Shown here in pieces: positions 8,863 to 20,363 of a stretch of DNA of 64,000 nt; the first letter of the stretch is position 1; each line of letters begins with the position of its first letter. Both the position numbers and the translations under genes were made by a program. The notes below the pieces were generated by a model that was given only the letters and a program-made list of their open reading frames with translations, was not told the DNA's origin and ran no database searches. The DNA is from Caulobacter sp. (lineage in GTDB: Bacteria; Pseudomonadota; Alphaproteobacteria; Caulobacterales; Caulobacteraceae). The stretch spans positions 62,001 to 126,000 of the forward strand of contig JAUXTQ010000005.1 in assembly GCA_030678995.1 (NCBI GenBank). Reading direction: 5' to 3'.

Positions 8863-9378
8863 CTACAGCAGCGTCCCCCACAGGCGGCAGTCGCGGCGTT
8901 CGCCGTCGCGGTCGACGTGGCCGCGCAGGTAGCCTTCCTCCTCGAAGCCCAGCTTGCGCAGCAGGCTCTCGGAGGCGTTGTTGCCCACATGGGTCCTGGC
9001 CCACAGCCGCTTGAATCCCAGCGTCGCGGCGTGTCCCAGCACCGCCTGCATGGCCTCGTAGCCATAGCCCTTGCCCCAGGAGTCCTTGCCCAGGATAAAG
9101 CCGACCTCGGCCCGGTGATGCCGCCAGTCGATGTCCGACAGATCGACGCTGCCGAGGTAGACCGCCCCCTCGTTGAGCCGCACCGACCAGTAGAAGGCCT
9201 GTTCGTTGGCCATCTCGATCAGCTGGCCGCTGATGAAGGCGTTGACCACGTCCGGGTCGTCGATGGCGGCGCTGTCCATGTGCGCCATGACCTCCGGATC
9301 GGCCATGATCGGGTGAATCAGCGGCGCGTCGGCCTCTGTGACGGGCGTAAGGGTCAGACGGTCGGTTTCGAGAATCAT
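8863..9378 (-). CDS. GNAT family N-acetyltransferase (RimJ/RimL-like)
   Basis: 171 residues with the RimJ/RimL layout: N-terminal 'ETDRLTLTPVTEADAPLI', acceptor-side 'AEVGFILGKDSWGKGYGYEAM' region carrying the acetyl-CoA pyrophosphate loop, and C-terminal 'NNASESLLRKLGFEEEGYLR'. Such enzymes acetylate protein N-termini or small amines; the substrate cannot be told from sequence. It converges on tpiA and is transcribed away from secG. Confidence 0.85.
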   Translation of the reverse strand: MILETDRLTLTPVTEADAPLIHPIMADPEVMAHMDSAAIDDPDVVNAFISGQLIEMANEQAFYWSVRLNEGAVYLGSVDLSDIDWRHHRAEVGFILGKDSWGKGYGYEAMQAVLGHAATLGFKRLWARTHVGNNASESLLRKLGFEEEGYLRGHVDRDGERRDCRLWGTLL

Positions 9379-9481
9379 GGGGTTGCGCCAGCGGGATCCA
9401 TGCCCAGCTATGGCGTGGCCGCCTGCGTGGTGCTAGAGGGGCCGGCTTGTTTCGACCGCGCCGACCGGACTCCAGATCGCC

Positions 9482-9928
9482 ATGCTGCTGAATATCCTGC
9501 TCACCTTCCAGATCATCGTCGCTGTGCTGCTGGGCATCACCGTCCTGCTGCAGCGCTCCGAAGGCGGCGCCCTGGGCATGGGCGGCGGCCCGTCGGGCTT
9601 CATGACGGCGCGCGGGCAGGGTGACCTGCTGACCCGGGCGACCTGGACGCTGTTCGCGATCTTCCTGCTGCTGTGCGTCGGCCTGACGATCCTCCAGGGC
9701 CATGAGCGCGCCGGCGCTTCCGTGGCCGGCCGTGAGGACATTGGACGGCTCAACGCCACGGACCTGGCGCCCCGCGCGGCGACGACCGCGCCCGACGCGG
9801 CGCCGGCCCCCGGCGTTCCGGCTTCGGAACTGCGGGGCCTGCCCGCCGCCCCGACGACGACACCCGGCTCGGCGGTCGACGGCGCCCTTGGCGGCGTGGC
9901 CCCCGCCCAGACCCCGCCGACCAAGTAA
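9482..9928 (+). CDS. secG: Preprotein translocase subunit SecG
   Basis: Auxiliary subunit of the SecYEG export channel. 148 residues: two membrane helices (about residues 2-20 and 53-75) around the family loop 'LLQRSEGGALGMGGGPSGFM'. The long Ala/Pro/Thr-rich C-terminal tail of about 70 residues is characteristic of alphaproteobacterial SecG rather than of E. coli SecG. It precedes pyrG by 60 bp in the same direction. Confidence 0.93.
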   Translation: MLLNILLTFQIIVAVLLGITVLLQRSEGGALGMGGGPSGFMTARGQGDLLTRATWTLFAIFLLLCVGLTILQGHERAGASVAGREDIGRLNATDLAPRAATTAPDAAPAPGVPASELRGLPAAPTTTPGSAVDGALGGVAPAQTPPTK

Positions 9929-11638
<1,710 letters not shown>

Positions 11639-11675
11639 TGGTGGACGGGCGAGCATTCGTGGATATCATGCGCCC

Positions 11676-11915
11676 ATGTCCGTGACCCTGACCCCGAAAT
11701 TGGAGCAGTACGTCCGCGCCAAGGTGGCCGCGGGCGAGTATCGCGACGAGGCCGAGGTCATCGCCGATGCTCTTTACCTGCTGGAGCAACGGGATTCTGA
11801 CCGGCGCGCGGCGCTCATCGGGGCTATCGACCAAGGCGAAGCCGACATCCGGGCGGCGCGTTACACGACGCTCAGCACGCCTGAAGAGATCGACGCCTTC
11901 TTTTCCGCCCTGTGA
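11676..11915 (+). CDS. ParD/CopG-type antitoxin
   Basis: 79 residues: an N-terminal ribbon-helix-helix region ('MSVTLTPKLEQYVRAKVAAG', 'YRDEAEVIADALYLLEQRD') typical of ParD antitoxins, then an acidic C-terminal tail expected to wrap the toxin ('TPEEIDAFFSAL'). Its stop codon overlaps the GTG start of the next gene (GTGA), the usual coupling of antitoxin and toxin. Expected to repress its own promoter with the toxin. Confidence 0.85.
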   Translation: MSVTLTPKLEQYVRAKVAAGEYRDEAEVIADALYLLEQRDSDRRAALIGAIDQGEADIRAARYTTLSTPEEIDAFFSAL

Positions 11916-12208
11916 AGCCGGTCAGGCTTTCGGCGCGGGCCAGGCGAGACACGCAGCTGATCGCGGCGTCGAGCAGACGCGAATGGGGCGAGGAACGGAC
12001 GGCCCGCTACCTCGCTGACCTGGCCGCGGGGCTCAAGCGAATTGGCGACAATCCCGGGATCGGCTCGCTGTTTGGTCCGGAACGACCCGACCTTCGCCGG
12101 CTGCGAGTCGGGCGCCACATCATCTTCTATCGCGACGAAACCGATGCCGTGGCTGTCCTGCGGGTGCTTCACGAACGGATGGAACATCTTTCACGCCTGG
12201 GGGATTGA
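11912..12208 (+). CDS. ParE/RelE-superfamily toxin
   Basis: 98 residues with the ParE fold signatures: 'LSARARRDTQLIAASSRREWG' at the N-terminus, 'LKRIGDNPGIGSLFGPERPDLRRLRVG' in the middle, and 'HIIFYRDETDAVAVLRVLHERM' at the C-terminal strand. ParE proteins poison DNA gyrase and RelE proteins cleave mRNA; the sequence favours ParE but the target is not proven. The GTG start overlaps the antitoxin stop by four bases. Located between pyrG and rpmF. Confidence 0.85.
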   Translation: MKPVRLSARARRDTQLIAASSRREWGEERTARYLADLAAGLKRIGDNPGIGSLFGPERPDLRRLRVGRHIIFYRDETDAVAVLRVLHERMEHLSRLGD

Positions 12209-12313
12209 GGTCCGGCTTGAATCCCCAGCCGCTTTCCGGCATATACCCGCGCTCACGCGGCGGCCCCACGGCCGCCGTCACCGTTTTCATGCTCAGCGAG
12301 CAGAGTTACTCCG

Positions 12314-12496
12314 ATGGCCGTTCCTAAACGCAAAGTCTCCCCGTCGCGTCGCAACATGCGCCGCTCGCACCATGCCCTGGGCGCGAACGCCTATGTCGAG
12401 GACAAGGACACCGGCGAGCTGCGCCGCCCGCACCACGTCGATCTGAAGACCGGCATGTACGGCGGCCGCCAGGTGATCACGCCCAAGGAAGACTAG
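12314..12496 (+). CDS. rpmF: 50S ribosomal protein L32
   Basis: 60 residues, standard length, beginning '[20 protein letters not shown]' as in alphaproteobacterial L32. The zinc-binding cysteines found in some L32 proteins are absent, giving the Cys-minus form. Monocistronic in appearance, with a strong hairpin 32 nt after the stop codon. Confidence 0.97.
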   Translation: MAVPKRKVSPSRRNMRRSHHALGANAYVEDKDTGELRRPHHVDLKTGMYGGRQVITPKED

Positions 12497-12527
12497 TCCG
12501 CTCCAGCGGTTGGTCCGATGCAATTCG

Positions 12528-12557
12528 ACGGCGCCCGGGGATCCCTCCGGGCGCCGT
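12528..12557 (+). terminator. Rho-independent-type hairpin after rpmF
   Basis: ACGGCGCCCGG (12528-12538) pairs perfectly with CCGGGCGCCGT (12547-12557) across an eight-base loop and is followed by a short T-containing stretch (TTCGCATTT overlapping the arm end). Placement just after rpmF supports termination. Confidence 0.75.
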
Positions 12558-12624
12558 TCGCATTTGGCGGACCCAAAGTGCGGCAACGTGGTATTCTCCC
12601 TGAAAGTACAGGGGGGAGGACCCC

Positions 12625-13557
12625 ATGCTCAGCCGCCGTCAACTCGCTCTCGCCCTCGCCAGCGCGGCTTTCGCGCCCGGCCTTGCGGTCGGCCAGGAGC
12701 CCGAGCCCGAGCCCACCTCGATCATTGGCGCCGGCGAGGACCGCTACGACCGCTTGACCATTCCGGTGCGCGTCGGCGGCCAGGGGCCTTACGACTTCGT
12801 GGTTGATACCGGCGCCGACCGCAGCGTGCTGTCGCAGGACATAGCTGATTCGCTGGGTCTGGAGCCGGGCAAGCCGGTCATCGTCCAGGGCATCGTCGGC
12901 GCCGAGCTGACCCAGACGGTCAAGGCGCCCGAGCTGGACCTGGGCAGGATCGTTCTGAAGGGCCTCGACATGCCGGTCCTGCCGCGGGAGCGGCTGGGCG
13001 CGGACGGCCTGCTGGGCGTCGACGCCCTGCAGCGGCGCCGGCTGATCATGGACTTCCGCGAGCGCCGGCTGGAGATCCAGGCGGCATCGGGCGCCTTTTA
13101 CCCCAACTCCACGCGCACTGACGCCTTCGTCCCGGTGCGTGACCGGTTCGGCCGGCTGGTTATCATCGACGCCAACGCCAACAGAGTGCCGGTGGCCGCC
13201 TTCATCGATTCGGGGGCCGGCATGAGCATCGGCAACCGCGCCCTGGCCGACGCCATCCGGGCCAGGGGCGACTGGCGCGACTCCGCGCCCCTGGCGCCGC
13301 TGTACGGCGTGACCAGTCACGAGGCCACCGGCGAGGTGCGCAGGCTCGATTTCGTGCGGCTGGGCGGCGTGCGTTTCACCGACATCCCGGTGTTGATCGC
13401 CGACCTGGACCTGTTCGAGCAGTGGGGCGTGGCCAACCGTCCGACCCTGCTGCTGGGAGTCGATGTGCTGCGATTGTTTTCGCGGGTGGAGATGGACTAC
13501 GGCCGCAAGCGGGTGATGTTCCGCGTCGGCGCCGACCCGCAAATCTGGCTGGCGTAG
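12625..13557 (+). CDS. Exported retropepsin-like (double aspartyl protease) protein
   Basis: 310 residues. The N-terminus 'MLSRRQLALALASAAFAPGL' is a signal peptide with twin Arg, possibly Tat-dependent, cleaved near 'LAVGQ'. Two aspartyl-protease half-domains follow: 'FVVDTGADRSVLS' (about residues 58-70) and 'AFIDSGAGMSIGN' (about residues 192-204), each with the D-T/S-G-A active-site triplet. A bilobal periplasmic protease with both aspartates is predicted; the substrate is unknown. A strong ribosome binding site (GGGGGGAGGA) precedes the ATG. Confidence 0.75.
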   Translation: MLSRRQLALALASAAFAPGLAVGQEPEPEPTSIIGAGEDRYDRLTIPVRVGGQGPYDFVVDTGADRSVLSQDIADSLGLEPGKPVIVQGIVGAELTQTVKAPELDLGRIVLKGLDMPVLPRERLGADGLLGVDALQRRRLIMDFRERRLEIQAASGAFYPNSTRTDAFVPVRDRFGRLVIIDANANRVPVAAFIDSGAGMSIGNRALADAIRARGDWRDSAPLAPLYGVTSHEATGEVRRLDFVRLGGVRFTDIPVLIADLDLFEQWGVANRPTLLLGVDVLRLFSRVEMDYGRKRVMFRVGADPQIWLA

Positions 13558-13565
13558 CCCTCACC

Positions 13566-13690
13566 AGTCATCCCGGAAGCCGCGCAGCGGCTATCCGGGA
13601 CCCAGATCCAAGCCCACCCGAAGCAGCTGAAGCCAAAGCTGGGTCCCGGCTCTCCCCCCGGCCTTCGCCGGGGTTCGGCCGGGATGACAG
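13566..13690. repeat. TCATCCCGG-type palindromic repeat, copy B1
   Basis: Outer arms TCATCCCGG and CCGGGATGA face each other. Inner hairpins include GGAAGCCGCGCAGCGGCT, and the pair CCGGGACCCAG / CTGGGTCCCGG. It lies between two convergent genes. Related copies: 19855-19942 and 26930-27038. Confidence 0.75.
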
Positions 13691-13696
13691 TGGAGT

Positions 13697-14470
13697 CTAG
13701 TTCTGGGTTCGGGCTCTTGCCAAAATACCCAGGCGCCGGGCCTCGACAGCTTCCGGCGTGACGGTGCGGTTGTTGGCCGTTGAGCGGGCGTGTTCCAGCT
13801 TCAGCGAGTCGCCGAAGGATTCGGCGAAGCCATCGTCGATGATCCGCTTGTACAGGGTCAGGGTTTCCACCGGGATGGTGGCCATGTCGGCGGCCAGCTT
13901 TTTCGCCACGGGCAGCAGGTCGGCCGCCGGGACCACCCGGTTCACCAGGCCCCAGTCGCAGGCGGTCTGCGCATCGAGGAAGTTGCCGGTCAGGCTGAGC
14001 TCCTTGGCGCGATAGAGGCCGATCAGCCGCGACAGCTTCTGCGACAGGCCCCAGCCGGGCATGATGCCGACCCGGGCGTGGGTGTCGGCGAAGCGGGCGT
14101 TCTCCGAGGCGATCAGCACGTCGCAGGCCAGGGCCACCTCGAAGCCGCCGGTGATGGCCACCCCGTTGATCGCCCCGATCACCGGCTTGGTGCACAGCTC
14201 GATGGCCTTGACCGGGTTTTCGTCGGCGCCTTCGGCGTTGGCCGCGCCCATGGCGCCCGGCTCGCTGCCCAGCTCCTTGAGGTCCAGCCCGGCGGTGAAG
14301 GCCCGCTCCCCGGCGCCGGTGAGAATCACCACGCTGACCTCGGGATCGGCGTCCAGCGCCACCATCGCCTTGTACAGCGCGGAGCGAAGCGCCTTGCTGA
14401 GGGCGTTCATCGCCTCGGGGCGGTTCAGGGTAACGACGGCGACGCCGTCCTGTTTCTCGACCAGCAGCAT
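13697..14470 (-). CDS. Enoyl-CoA hydratase/isomerase (crotonase) family protein
   Basis: 257 residues, crotonase fold. Oxyanion-hole segments are 'RAFTAGLDLKEL' and 'NGVAITGGFEVALACDV'. The first catalytic Glu is kept (GGFEVAL), whereas the second usual Glu position reads 'FADTHARVGIMPG', with His/Ala instead, as in a large subfamily of annotated hydratases; isomerase or other activity is possible. I start at ATG 14470 (MLLVEKQDG), because the ATG five codons upstream forms part of its GGAGGT ribosome binding site. Acyl-CoA substrate unknown. Confidence 0.88.
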   Translation of the reverse strand: MLLVEKQDGVAVVTLNRPEAMNALSKALRSALYKAMVALDADPEVSVVILTGAGERAFTAGLDLKELGSEPGAMGAANAEGADENPVKAIELCTKPVIGAINGVAITGGFEVALACDVLIASENARFADTHARVGIMPGWGLSQKLSRLIGLYRAKELSLTGNFLDAQTACDWGLVNRVVPAADLLPVAKKLAADMATIPVETLTLYKRIIDDGFAESFGDSLKLEHARSTANNRTVTPEAVEARRLGILARARTQN

Positions 14471-14535
14471 GCGCGCGACCTCCATCAGGAGATCGCGTTG
14501 AGCCGCCCGCCCGTGGGGAAGTCAAGCCGCCGGCC

Positions 14536-14608
14536 AGTGTGCTGGATTTGAAGTTCGCTTCATTGTTGGATCAAGCCGCGAGCGAACTTCAAATCCAAAA
14601 AGCACACT
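14536..14608. repeat. Quasi-palindrome D1 (73 bp), first of a tandem pair
   Basis: Left arm AGTGTGCT+GGATTTGAAGTTCGCT (14536-14559) pairs with 14581-14608 across a 21-base loop. The only asymmetry is four extra A bases in the right arm. It lies upstream of the hydratase gene and is partner of the element at 14624-14698. Confidence 0.8.
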
Positions 14609-14623
14609 AGAAACATACATTTG

Positions 14624-14694
14624 CTAGTGTCCTCTTCGATTCCGAAGTTCGTCGGAGCCCGCCAAGAGCGCTTGCGAACTTCGGAATCGGGACA

Positions 14695-14698
<4 letters not shown>
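14624..14698. repeat. Quasi-palindrome D2 (75 bp), second of a tandem pair
   Basis: The left arm (14624-14651) pairs with the right arm (14675-14698) across a 23-base loop, again with one four-base asymmetry near the outer end. The arm core GAAGTTCG and outer TAGTGT resemble D1. Its edge supplies the stop codon of the small gene at 14695-14940. Confidence 0.8.
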
Positions 14699-16361
<1,663 letters not shown>

Positions 16362-16374
16362 GGCTGATCTTAAT

Positions 16375-16526
16375 CCTCTCCGCGAAGCGGGGAGGGGGAC
16401 CACGCGGAGCGTGGTGGAGGGGTTGCGCGGGCGGGGGTGGATAGCTGCGTTCTGGCTTCGACGCCTGACGCTGGCGCCGCCCCTCAGTCACGCTCCGCGT
16501 GCCAGCTCCCCACAAGGGTGGGGAGC
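16375..16526. repeat. G-run/hairpin composite repeat, copy A4
   Basis: Right-facing unit: GGGGAGGGGG, stem ACCACGC (16399-16405), loop GGA, GCGTGGT (16409-16415), then GGAGGGG. An inverted unit follows (GCCCCTCAGTCACGC...GCGTGCCAGCTCCCC), and closing hairpins CCTCTCC/GGGGAGG and CTCCCC/GGGGAG flank the pair. Located downstream of eno. Confidence 0.8.
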
Positions 16527-16590
16527 ATTAGGGTGGGCTTAACCACGCCCGCCCAAAGGTGCGCTCGTACCGCCGCCCGGATTCGCGAGC

Positions 16591-16887
16591 TTGTTCCAGC
16601 GCCTGCAGCCCCTTCTTCCGACGTTCGCGTTGATCGCGCTGATCGTCTATTTCGTGTTCCACGGCCTGACCGGGGAGCGTGGGCTGCTGCTGGGATCGCA
16701 ACGTCAGGCCCTGCTCGCGCAACGGACCAGCGAGTTGAAGGTTCTGCACAGTCGCAGGGTGGACCTGGAGGCCCGGGCCCGGCTATTACGCGACGGAAGC
16801 CTGTCGGCGGACCTTCTTGAGGAACGCGCGCGGTCTTTGCTGGGATTCGCGGACCCCAAAGATTATGTGATCCGCACCAAGCCCTGA
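16591..16887 (+). CDS. ftsB: FtsB/DivIC-family cell division protein
   Basis: 98 residues: one membrane helix at about residues 9-25 ('PTFALIALIVYFVFHGL'), then a heptad-like coiled coil rich in Leu/Arg ('SELKVLHSRRVDLEARARLL') and the family end 'LLEERARSLLGFADPKDYVI'. FtsB bridges FtsL and FtsQ in the divisome. The eno-ftsB-pdhA order is usual in alphaproteobacteria. The start is the TTG at 16591; no in-frame ATG fits, so the exact start is uncertain. Confidence 0.85.
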   Translation: MFQRLQPLLPTFALIALIVYFVFHGLTGERGLLLGSQRQALLAQRTSELKVLHSRRVDLEARARLLRDGSLSADLLEERARSLLGFADPKDYVIRTKP

Positions 16888-16894
16888 CCGGGGG

Positions 16895-16930
16895 CAGTTT
16901 CCATCCCGGCGCTCGGCGAGGGATGGACTG
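16895..16930 (+). terminator. Hairpin between ftsB and pdhA
   Basis: TCCATCCC (16900-16907) pairs with GGGATGGA (16920-16927), extended by CAGT/ACTG with a small bulge. There is no T-tract, so it may terminate ftsB weakly or shape the pdhA leader. Confidence 0.4.
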
Positions 16931-16962
16931 GCCGGGAATGAGACGATCCAAGGGAGCACGGA

Positions 16963-17997
16963 ATGGCGCGGGCGCGTAAAGCGGAAACAACATTGGGCAA
17001 GGCTGCTGACAACGTTGTCAATTCAAGCCTGAAGGGCGCGTCGCAGGCGCAGCTGCTCAAGTTCTATCGCGACATGCTGCTCATCCGCCGTTTCGAGGAG
17101 CGGGCCGGCCAGCTGTACGGCATGGGTCTGATCGGCGGCTTCTGCCACCTCTATATCGGCCAGGAAGCGATCGCCGTGGGCATGGACGCCATCCGCAAGC
17201 CCGGCGACCAGATCATCACCGGCTACCGCGACCATGGCCACATGCTGGCCGCCGGCATGGACCCGAACGCGGTCATGGCCGAGCTGACCGGCCGCGCCGG
17301 CGGCTCATCCAGGGGCAAGGGCGGCTCGATGCACATGTTCTCGACCGCCGCCGGCTTCTACGGCGGCCACGGCATCGTCGGGGCGCAGGTCAGCCTGGGC
17401 ACCGGCCTGGCCCTGGCCGACAAGTACCGGGACAACGGCGCCGTCAGCTTCACCTATTTCGGCGACGGAGCGGCCAACCAGGGCCAGGTCTACGAGAGCT
17501 TCAACATGGCCCAGCTCTGGGACCTGCCGGTGGTCTATGTGGTGGAAAACAACCAGTACGCCATGGGCACCTCGATCGAGCGGTCCAGCTCCGAGACCCG
17601 GCTGCACAAGCGCGGCGTGTCGTTCAACATCCCGGGCGAGGAAGTCGACGGCATGGACGTGGAGGCGGTGGCCGAGGCCGGCGCCCGCGCCGCCGGGCAC
17701 GCCAGGTCCGGCAAGGGCCCCTACATTCTCGAGATGAAGACCTACCGCTACCGCGGCCACTCGATGAGCGACCCGGCCAAATACCGCACCAAGGAGGAGG
17801 TCGACGAGGTCAAGAAAACCCGCGATCCCATTGAACACCTTCGGGAACGGCTGGCGGCTGTAAAGGTCGAGGAGGACGAGCTTAAGGTCATCGACGCCGA
17901 GGTGAAAGCCATCGTCGCCGCCGCCGCCGAGTTCGCGCGGACCAGCCCCGAGCCGGACCCGGCCGAGCTGTACACCGACGTCTATCTGGAGGCGTGA
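16963..17997 (+). CDS. pdhA: Pyruvate dehydrogenase E1 component, alpha subunit
   Basis: With PdhB forms the thiamin-diphosphate-dependent E1 that decarboxylates pyruvate. 344 residues. Thiamin-binding motif 'GDGAANQGQVYESFNMAQLW' ends near 'VENNQYAMGTS'; phosphorylation-loop-like 'RYRGHSMSDPAKYRTKEEV' is present. An AGGGAG ribosome binding site precedes the ATG. The stop codon overlaps the GTG of an extra gene lying between pdhA and pdhB. Confidence 0.97.
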   Translation: MARARKAETTLGKAADNVVNSSLKGASQAQLLKFYRDMLLIRRFEERAGQLYGMGLIGGFCHLYIGQEAIAVGMDAIRKPGDQIITGYRDHGHMLAAGMDPNAVMAELTGRAGGSSRGKGGSMHMFSTAAGFYGGHGIVGAQVSLGTGLALADKYRDNGAVSFTYFGDGAANQGQVYESFNMAQLWDLPVVYVVENNQYAMGTSIERSSSETRLHKRGVSFNIPGEEVDGMDVEAVAEAGARAAGHARSGKGPYILEMKTYRYRGHSMSDPAKYRTKEEVDEVKKTRDPIEHLRERLAAVKVEEDELKVIDAEVKAIVAAAAEFARTSPEPDPAELYTDVYLEA

Positions 17998-18437
17998 GGG
18001 TGGCTAACTTTTTGGCAGTTTCTCTCGCTGTTGGAGCCGTCCTCCTTGGGCCCGCGGCGTCCGCCCAAACGCCGCCTGTGACCGCCGCGAGCCGCGCTGA
18101 TCTGGTTTGTGTGTCGTTTATTTCGGGCGTTACGTCGCCAAACCAAGCCACTTATCTGATTGACGGTCGAGAGACGTCGAGACGCGACTTGGCTAGGTCG
18201 ATTGCAGAGGCAGCGCGCGGCAAGCGGCTCGTAGGGTTCTACTTCGAGACTGGTGCGGCCATCATGGGTGGCGGGATGCCAGCCATCAACGACCAACGTG
18301 CCCGGATCATTGAGCTCGGCGAAATTTTTAAACGGGTTGAGGGAAGCGAGGGAACGCCTTCCAGATCGAGTAGTCACCGGAACTGCGAGGACTTGATCAC
18401 CACCGACCGCGCTGAATCGACTGGAACAAGTCAATGA
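17994..18437 (+). CDS. Exported protein of unknown function inside the pdh operon
   Basis: 147 residues: a signal peptide ('[19 protein letters not shown]') cleaved after ASA-Q, then about 125 residues with two Cys ('DLVCVSF', 'RNCEDLI') that could form a disulphide. No family recognised. The GTG start overlaps the pdhA stop and its TGA overlaps the pdhB ATG, so it is coupled at both ends. Codon use is visibly less GC-rich at third positions than in pdhA or pdhB, suggesting recent arrival. Its role in a cytoplasmic dehydrogenase operon is unclear. Confidence 0.6.
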   Translation: MRVANFLAVSLAVGAVLLGPAASAQTPPVTAASRADLVCVSFISGVTSPNQATYLIDGRETSRRDLARSIAEAARGKRLVGFYFETGAAIMGGGMPAINDQRARIIELGEIFKRVEGSEGTPSRSSSHRNCEDLITTDRAESTGTSQ

Positions 18438-19837
18438 CCGACATCCTGATGCCGGCCCTCTCCCCCACGATGGAGGAGGGCACCCTCGCCAAGTGGCACG
18501 TGAAAGCGGGTGACACGGTCAAGGCCGGTGATGTCATCGCCGAGATCGAGACCGACAAGGCGACCATGGAGGTCGAGGCCGTCGACGAGGGCGTCGTCGG
18601 CGCCATTCTTGTGCCGGCCGGAACCGAGAACGTGAAGGTCAACACGCCGATCGCGCGGTTGGGCGAGGGTGAGCCCCCCTCGGCGTCTGTCGCTTCGCCC
18701 CAGACGCCACTCCCCCCGGAGGGGGGAGAGCCGGCCTCCGCTCCTCCCCCTGAGGGGGAGGTGTCGCCTGGAGCAGCGCGACAGGCGACGGAGGGGGCAA
18801 GTGGCGGCCGGCCCAAAGTCGAACTTCAGGACCCGCAAACCCCCGCCGGCGCCAAAATGGTCCGCATCACCGTGCGCGACGCCCTGCGCGACGCCATGGC
18901 CGAGGAGATGCGCCGCGACGGCGACGTCTTCCTGATGGGCGAGGAGGTCGCGCAGTACCAGGGGGCCTACAAGGTCTCCCGCGACCTCTTGCAGGAGTTC
19001 GGACCACGCCGGGTCATCGACACCCCGATCACCGAGCACGGCTTCGCGGGCCTGGGCGTCGGCGCGGCCATGGCGGGCCTGAAGCCGATCGTCGAGTTCA
19101 TGACCTGGAATTTCGGCATGCAGGCCATCGACCAGATCATCAACTCCGCCGCCAAGGCGCACTACATGTCCGGCGGCCAGATCCGGGCGTCGATCGTGTT
19201 CCGCGGTCCCAACGGCGCGGCCAGCCGCGTCGGGGCCCAGCACAGCCAGGACTACAGCGCCTGGTACGCCCAGGTGCCCGGCCTGAAGGTCATCGCGCCG
19301 TACGATGCCGCCGACGCCAAGGGCCTGCTCAAGGCGGCCATCCGCGACCCCAACCCCGTCGTCTTCCTTGAGCACGAGATGATGTACGGGACCGAGTTCG
19401 ACATCCCCGATGTCGAGGACTGGGTCGTCCCGATCGGCAAGGCCAAGGTCCGCCGCGAGGGCAAGGACGTGACCATCACCGCCCACAGCCGCATGGTCGG
19501 CTTGGCGCTGAAGGCCGCCGAGACGCTGGCCGCCGAGGGCATCGAGGCGGAGGTCATCGACCTGCGCACCCTGCGCCCGCTGGACCATGAGACGATCCTG
19601 CAAAGCGTGCGCAAGACCAACCGCCTGGTCAGCGCCGAGGAAGGCTGGGGCCCGATGGGCGTCGGCGCCGAGATCGTCGCCCGGGTGGTCGAACACGCCT
19701 TCGACTACCTCGATGCGCCGCCGCTGCGGGTGCATCAGGAAGACGTCCCGCTGCCCTACGCCGCCAACCTGGAAGCCCTGTCGCTGCCCGGTCCGGACAA
19801 GATCGTCCGGGCGGTGAAGGCGGTGTGTTACCGGTGA
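18434..19837 (+). CDS. pdhB: Pyruvate dehydrogenase E1 component, beta subunit, with N-terminal lipoyl domain
   Basis: 467 residues. Residues 1-78 are a lipoyl domain with the acceptor Lys42 in '[16 protein letters not shown]'. Residues 81-122 are a Pro/Glu/Ser/Ala-rich linker encoded by a palindromic repeat. Residues about 138-467 are the transketolase-like E1-beta ('[20 protein letters not shown]', '[20 protein letters not shown]'). Lipoyl-bearing E1-beta is known in alphaproteobacteria. The ATG overlaps the stop of the upstream exported-protein gene. The lipoyl segment shares long exact nucleotide identity with pdhC. Confidence 0.96.
   Translation: MTDILMPALSPTMEEGTLAKWHVKAGDTVKAGDVIAEIETDKATMEVEAVDEGVVGAILVPAGTENVKVNTPIARLGEGEPPSASVASPQTPLPPEGGEPASAPPPEGEVSPGAARQATEGASGGRPKVELQDPQTPAGAKMVRITVRDALRDAMAEEMRRDGDVFLMGEEVAQYQGAYKVSRDLLQEFGPRRVIDTPITEHGFAGLGVGAAMAGLKPIVEFMTWNFGMQAIDQIINSAAKAHYMSGGQIRASIVFRGPNGAASRVGAQHSQDYSAWYAQVPGLKVIAPYDAADAKGLLKAAIRDPNPVVFLEHEMMYGTEFDIPDVEDWVVPIGKAKVRREGKDVTITAHSRMVGLALKAAETLAAEGIEAEVIDLRTLRPLDHETILQSVRKTNRLVSAEEGWGPMGVGAEIVARVVEHAFDYLDAPPLRVHQEDVPLPYAANLEALSLPGPDKIVRAVKAVCYR
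18674..18797 (+). repeat. G-run/hairpin composite repeat inside pdhB, copy A7
   Basis: Two units head to head: stem GGCGTCTG (18682-18689) with CAGACGCC (18701-18708), hairpin CTCCCCCC/GGGGGGAG, hairpin CTCCCCC/GGGGGAG, and stem GTCGCCTG (18763-18770) with CAGGCGAC (18782-18789), bounded by CCCCCCTC and GGAGGGGG. It is read in frame as the linker between lipoyl and E1-beta domains. Confidence 0.85.
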
Positions 19838-19854
19838 GCCCGTGTTCCCCCTTC

Positions 19855-19942
19855 CCGTCATCGTCGGACTTGTTCCGACGACCCACGAACACCCATGAAC
19901 GTCGGTGTGCATGGGTCCTCGCGACAAGCGCGAGGATGACGG
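19855..19942. repeat. CCGTCATC-type palindromic repeat, copy B3
   Basis: Outer arms CCGTCATC and GATGACGG, with inner stems GTCGGACTTGTTCCGAC and CCTCGCGACAAGCGCGAGG, and CACCCATG/CATGGGTC in the middle. It sits between pdhB and the GFA-family gene. Confidence 0.65.
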
Positions 19943-19958
19943 TAAAATTGGAGCGCTA

Positions 19959-20363
19959 ATGACCGCCCCCGCTTTCTTCCCCCACACCGGCGGCTGCCAC
20001 TGCGGCGCGGTGCGGTTCGAGGTCGACCTGCCGGCCGTGGTCGAGGCCCAGACCTGCAACTGCTCGATGTGCGAGAAGGTCGGCTTCATCCACATCATCG
20101 TGCCGGAAAGCCGCTTTCGCCTGACCTCGGGCGCCGACCAGATCACCACCTACACCTTCAACACCGGCGTCGCGAAACACACCTTCTGCAAGGTCTGCGG
20201 CGTGAAGAGCTTCTACCGGCCGAGGTCCAATCCGGACGGCTGGTCGGTCAACGCCCGCTGCCTCGACACCACCGAAGGCCTCGATCTGCGCATCGAGGCC
20301 TTCGACGGCCAGAACTGGGAGGCCCACGCGGCCGCCCTGGCGCATCTCAGTAAGGAAGACTGA
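19959..20363 (+). CDS. GFA-domain (glutathione-dependent formaldehyde-activating-like) zinc protein
   Basis: 134 residues with the GFA/CENP-V zinc pattern: 'GGCHCGAVRFEVDLP', 'CNCSMCEKVGF' and 'TFCKVCGVKSFYRP', giving the seven-odd Cys ligands of the fold. The family includes glutathione-formaldehyde-related proteins, but most members have no proven reaction. I start at ATG 19959 (MTAPAFFP); the preceding residues derive from a repeat. Its stop codon abuts the pdhC ATG without a gap, so it is co-expressed within the pdh cluster. Confidence 0.85.
   Translation: MTAPAFFPHTGGCHCGAVRFEVDLPAVVEAQTCNCSMCEKVGFIHIIVPESRFRLTSGADQITTYTFNTGVAKHTFCKVCGVKSFYRPRSNPDGWSVNARCLDTTEGLDLRIEAFDGQNWEAHAAALAHLSKED

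Noticed and set aside
11676-12208. Remnant of a plasmid or genomic island around the ParDE pair
   Set aside because: No integrase, att-like repeats or composition change beside it; only the two-gene module itself is present.
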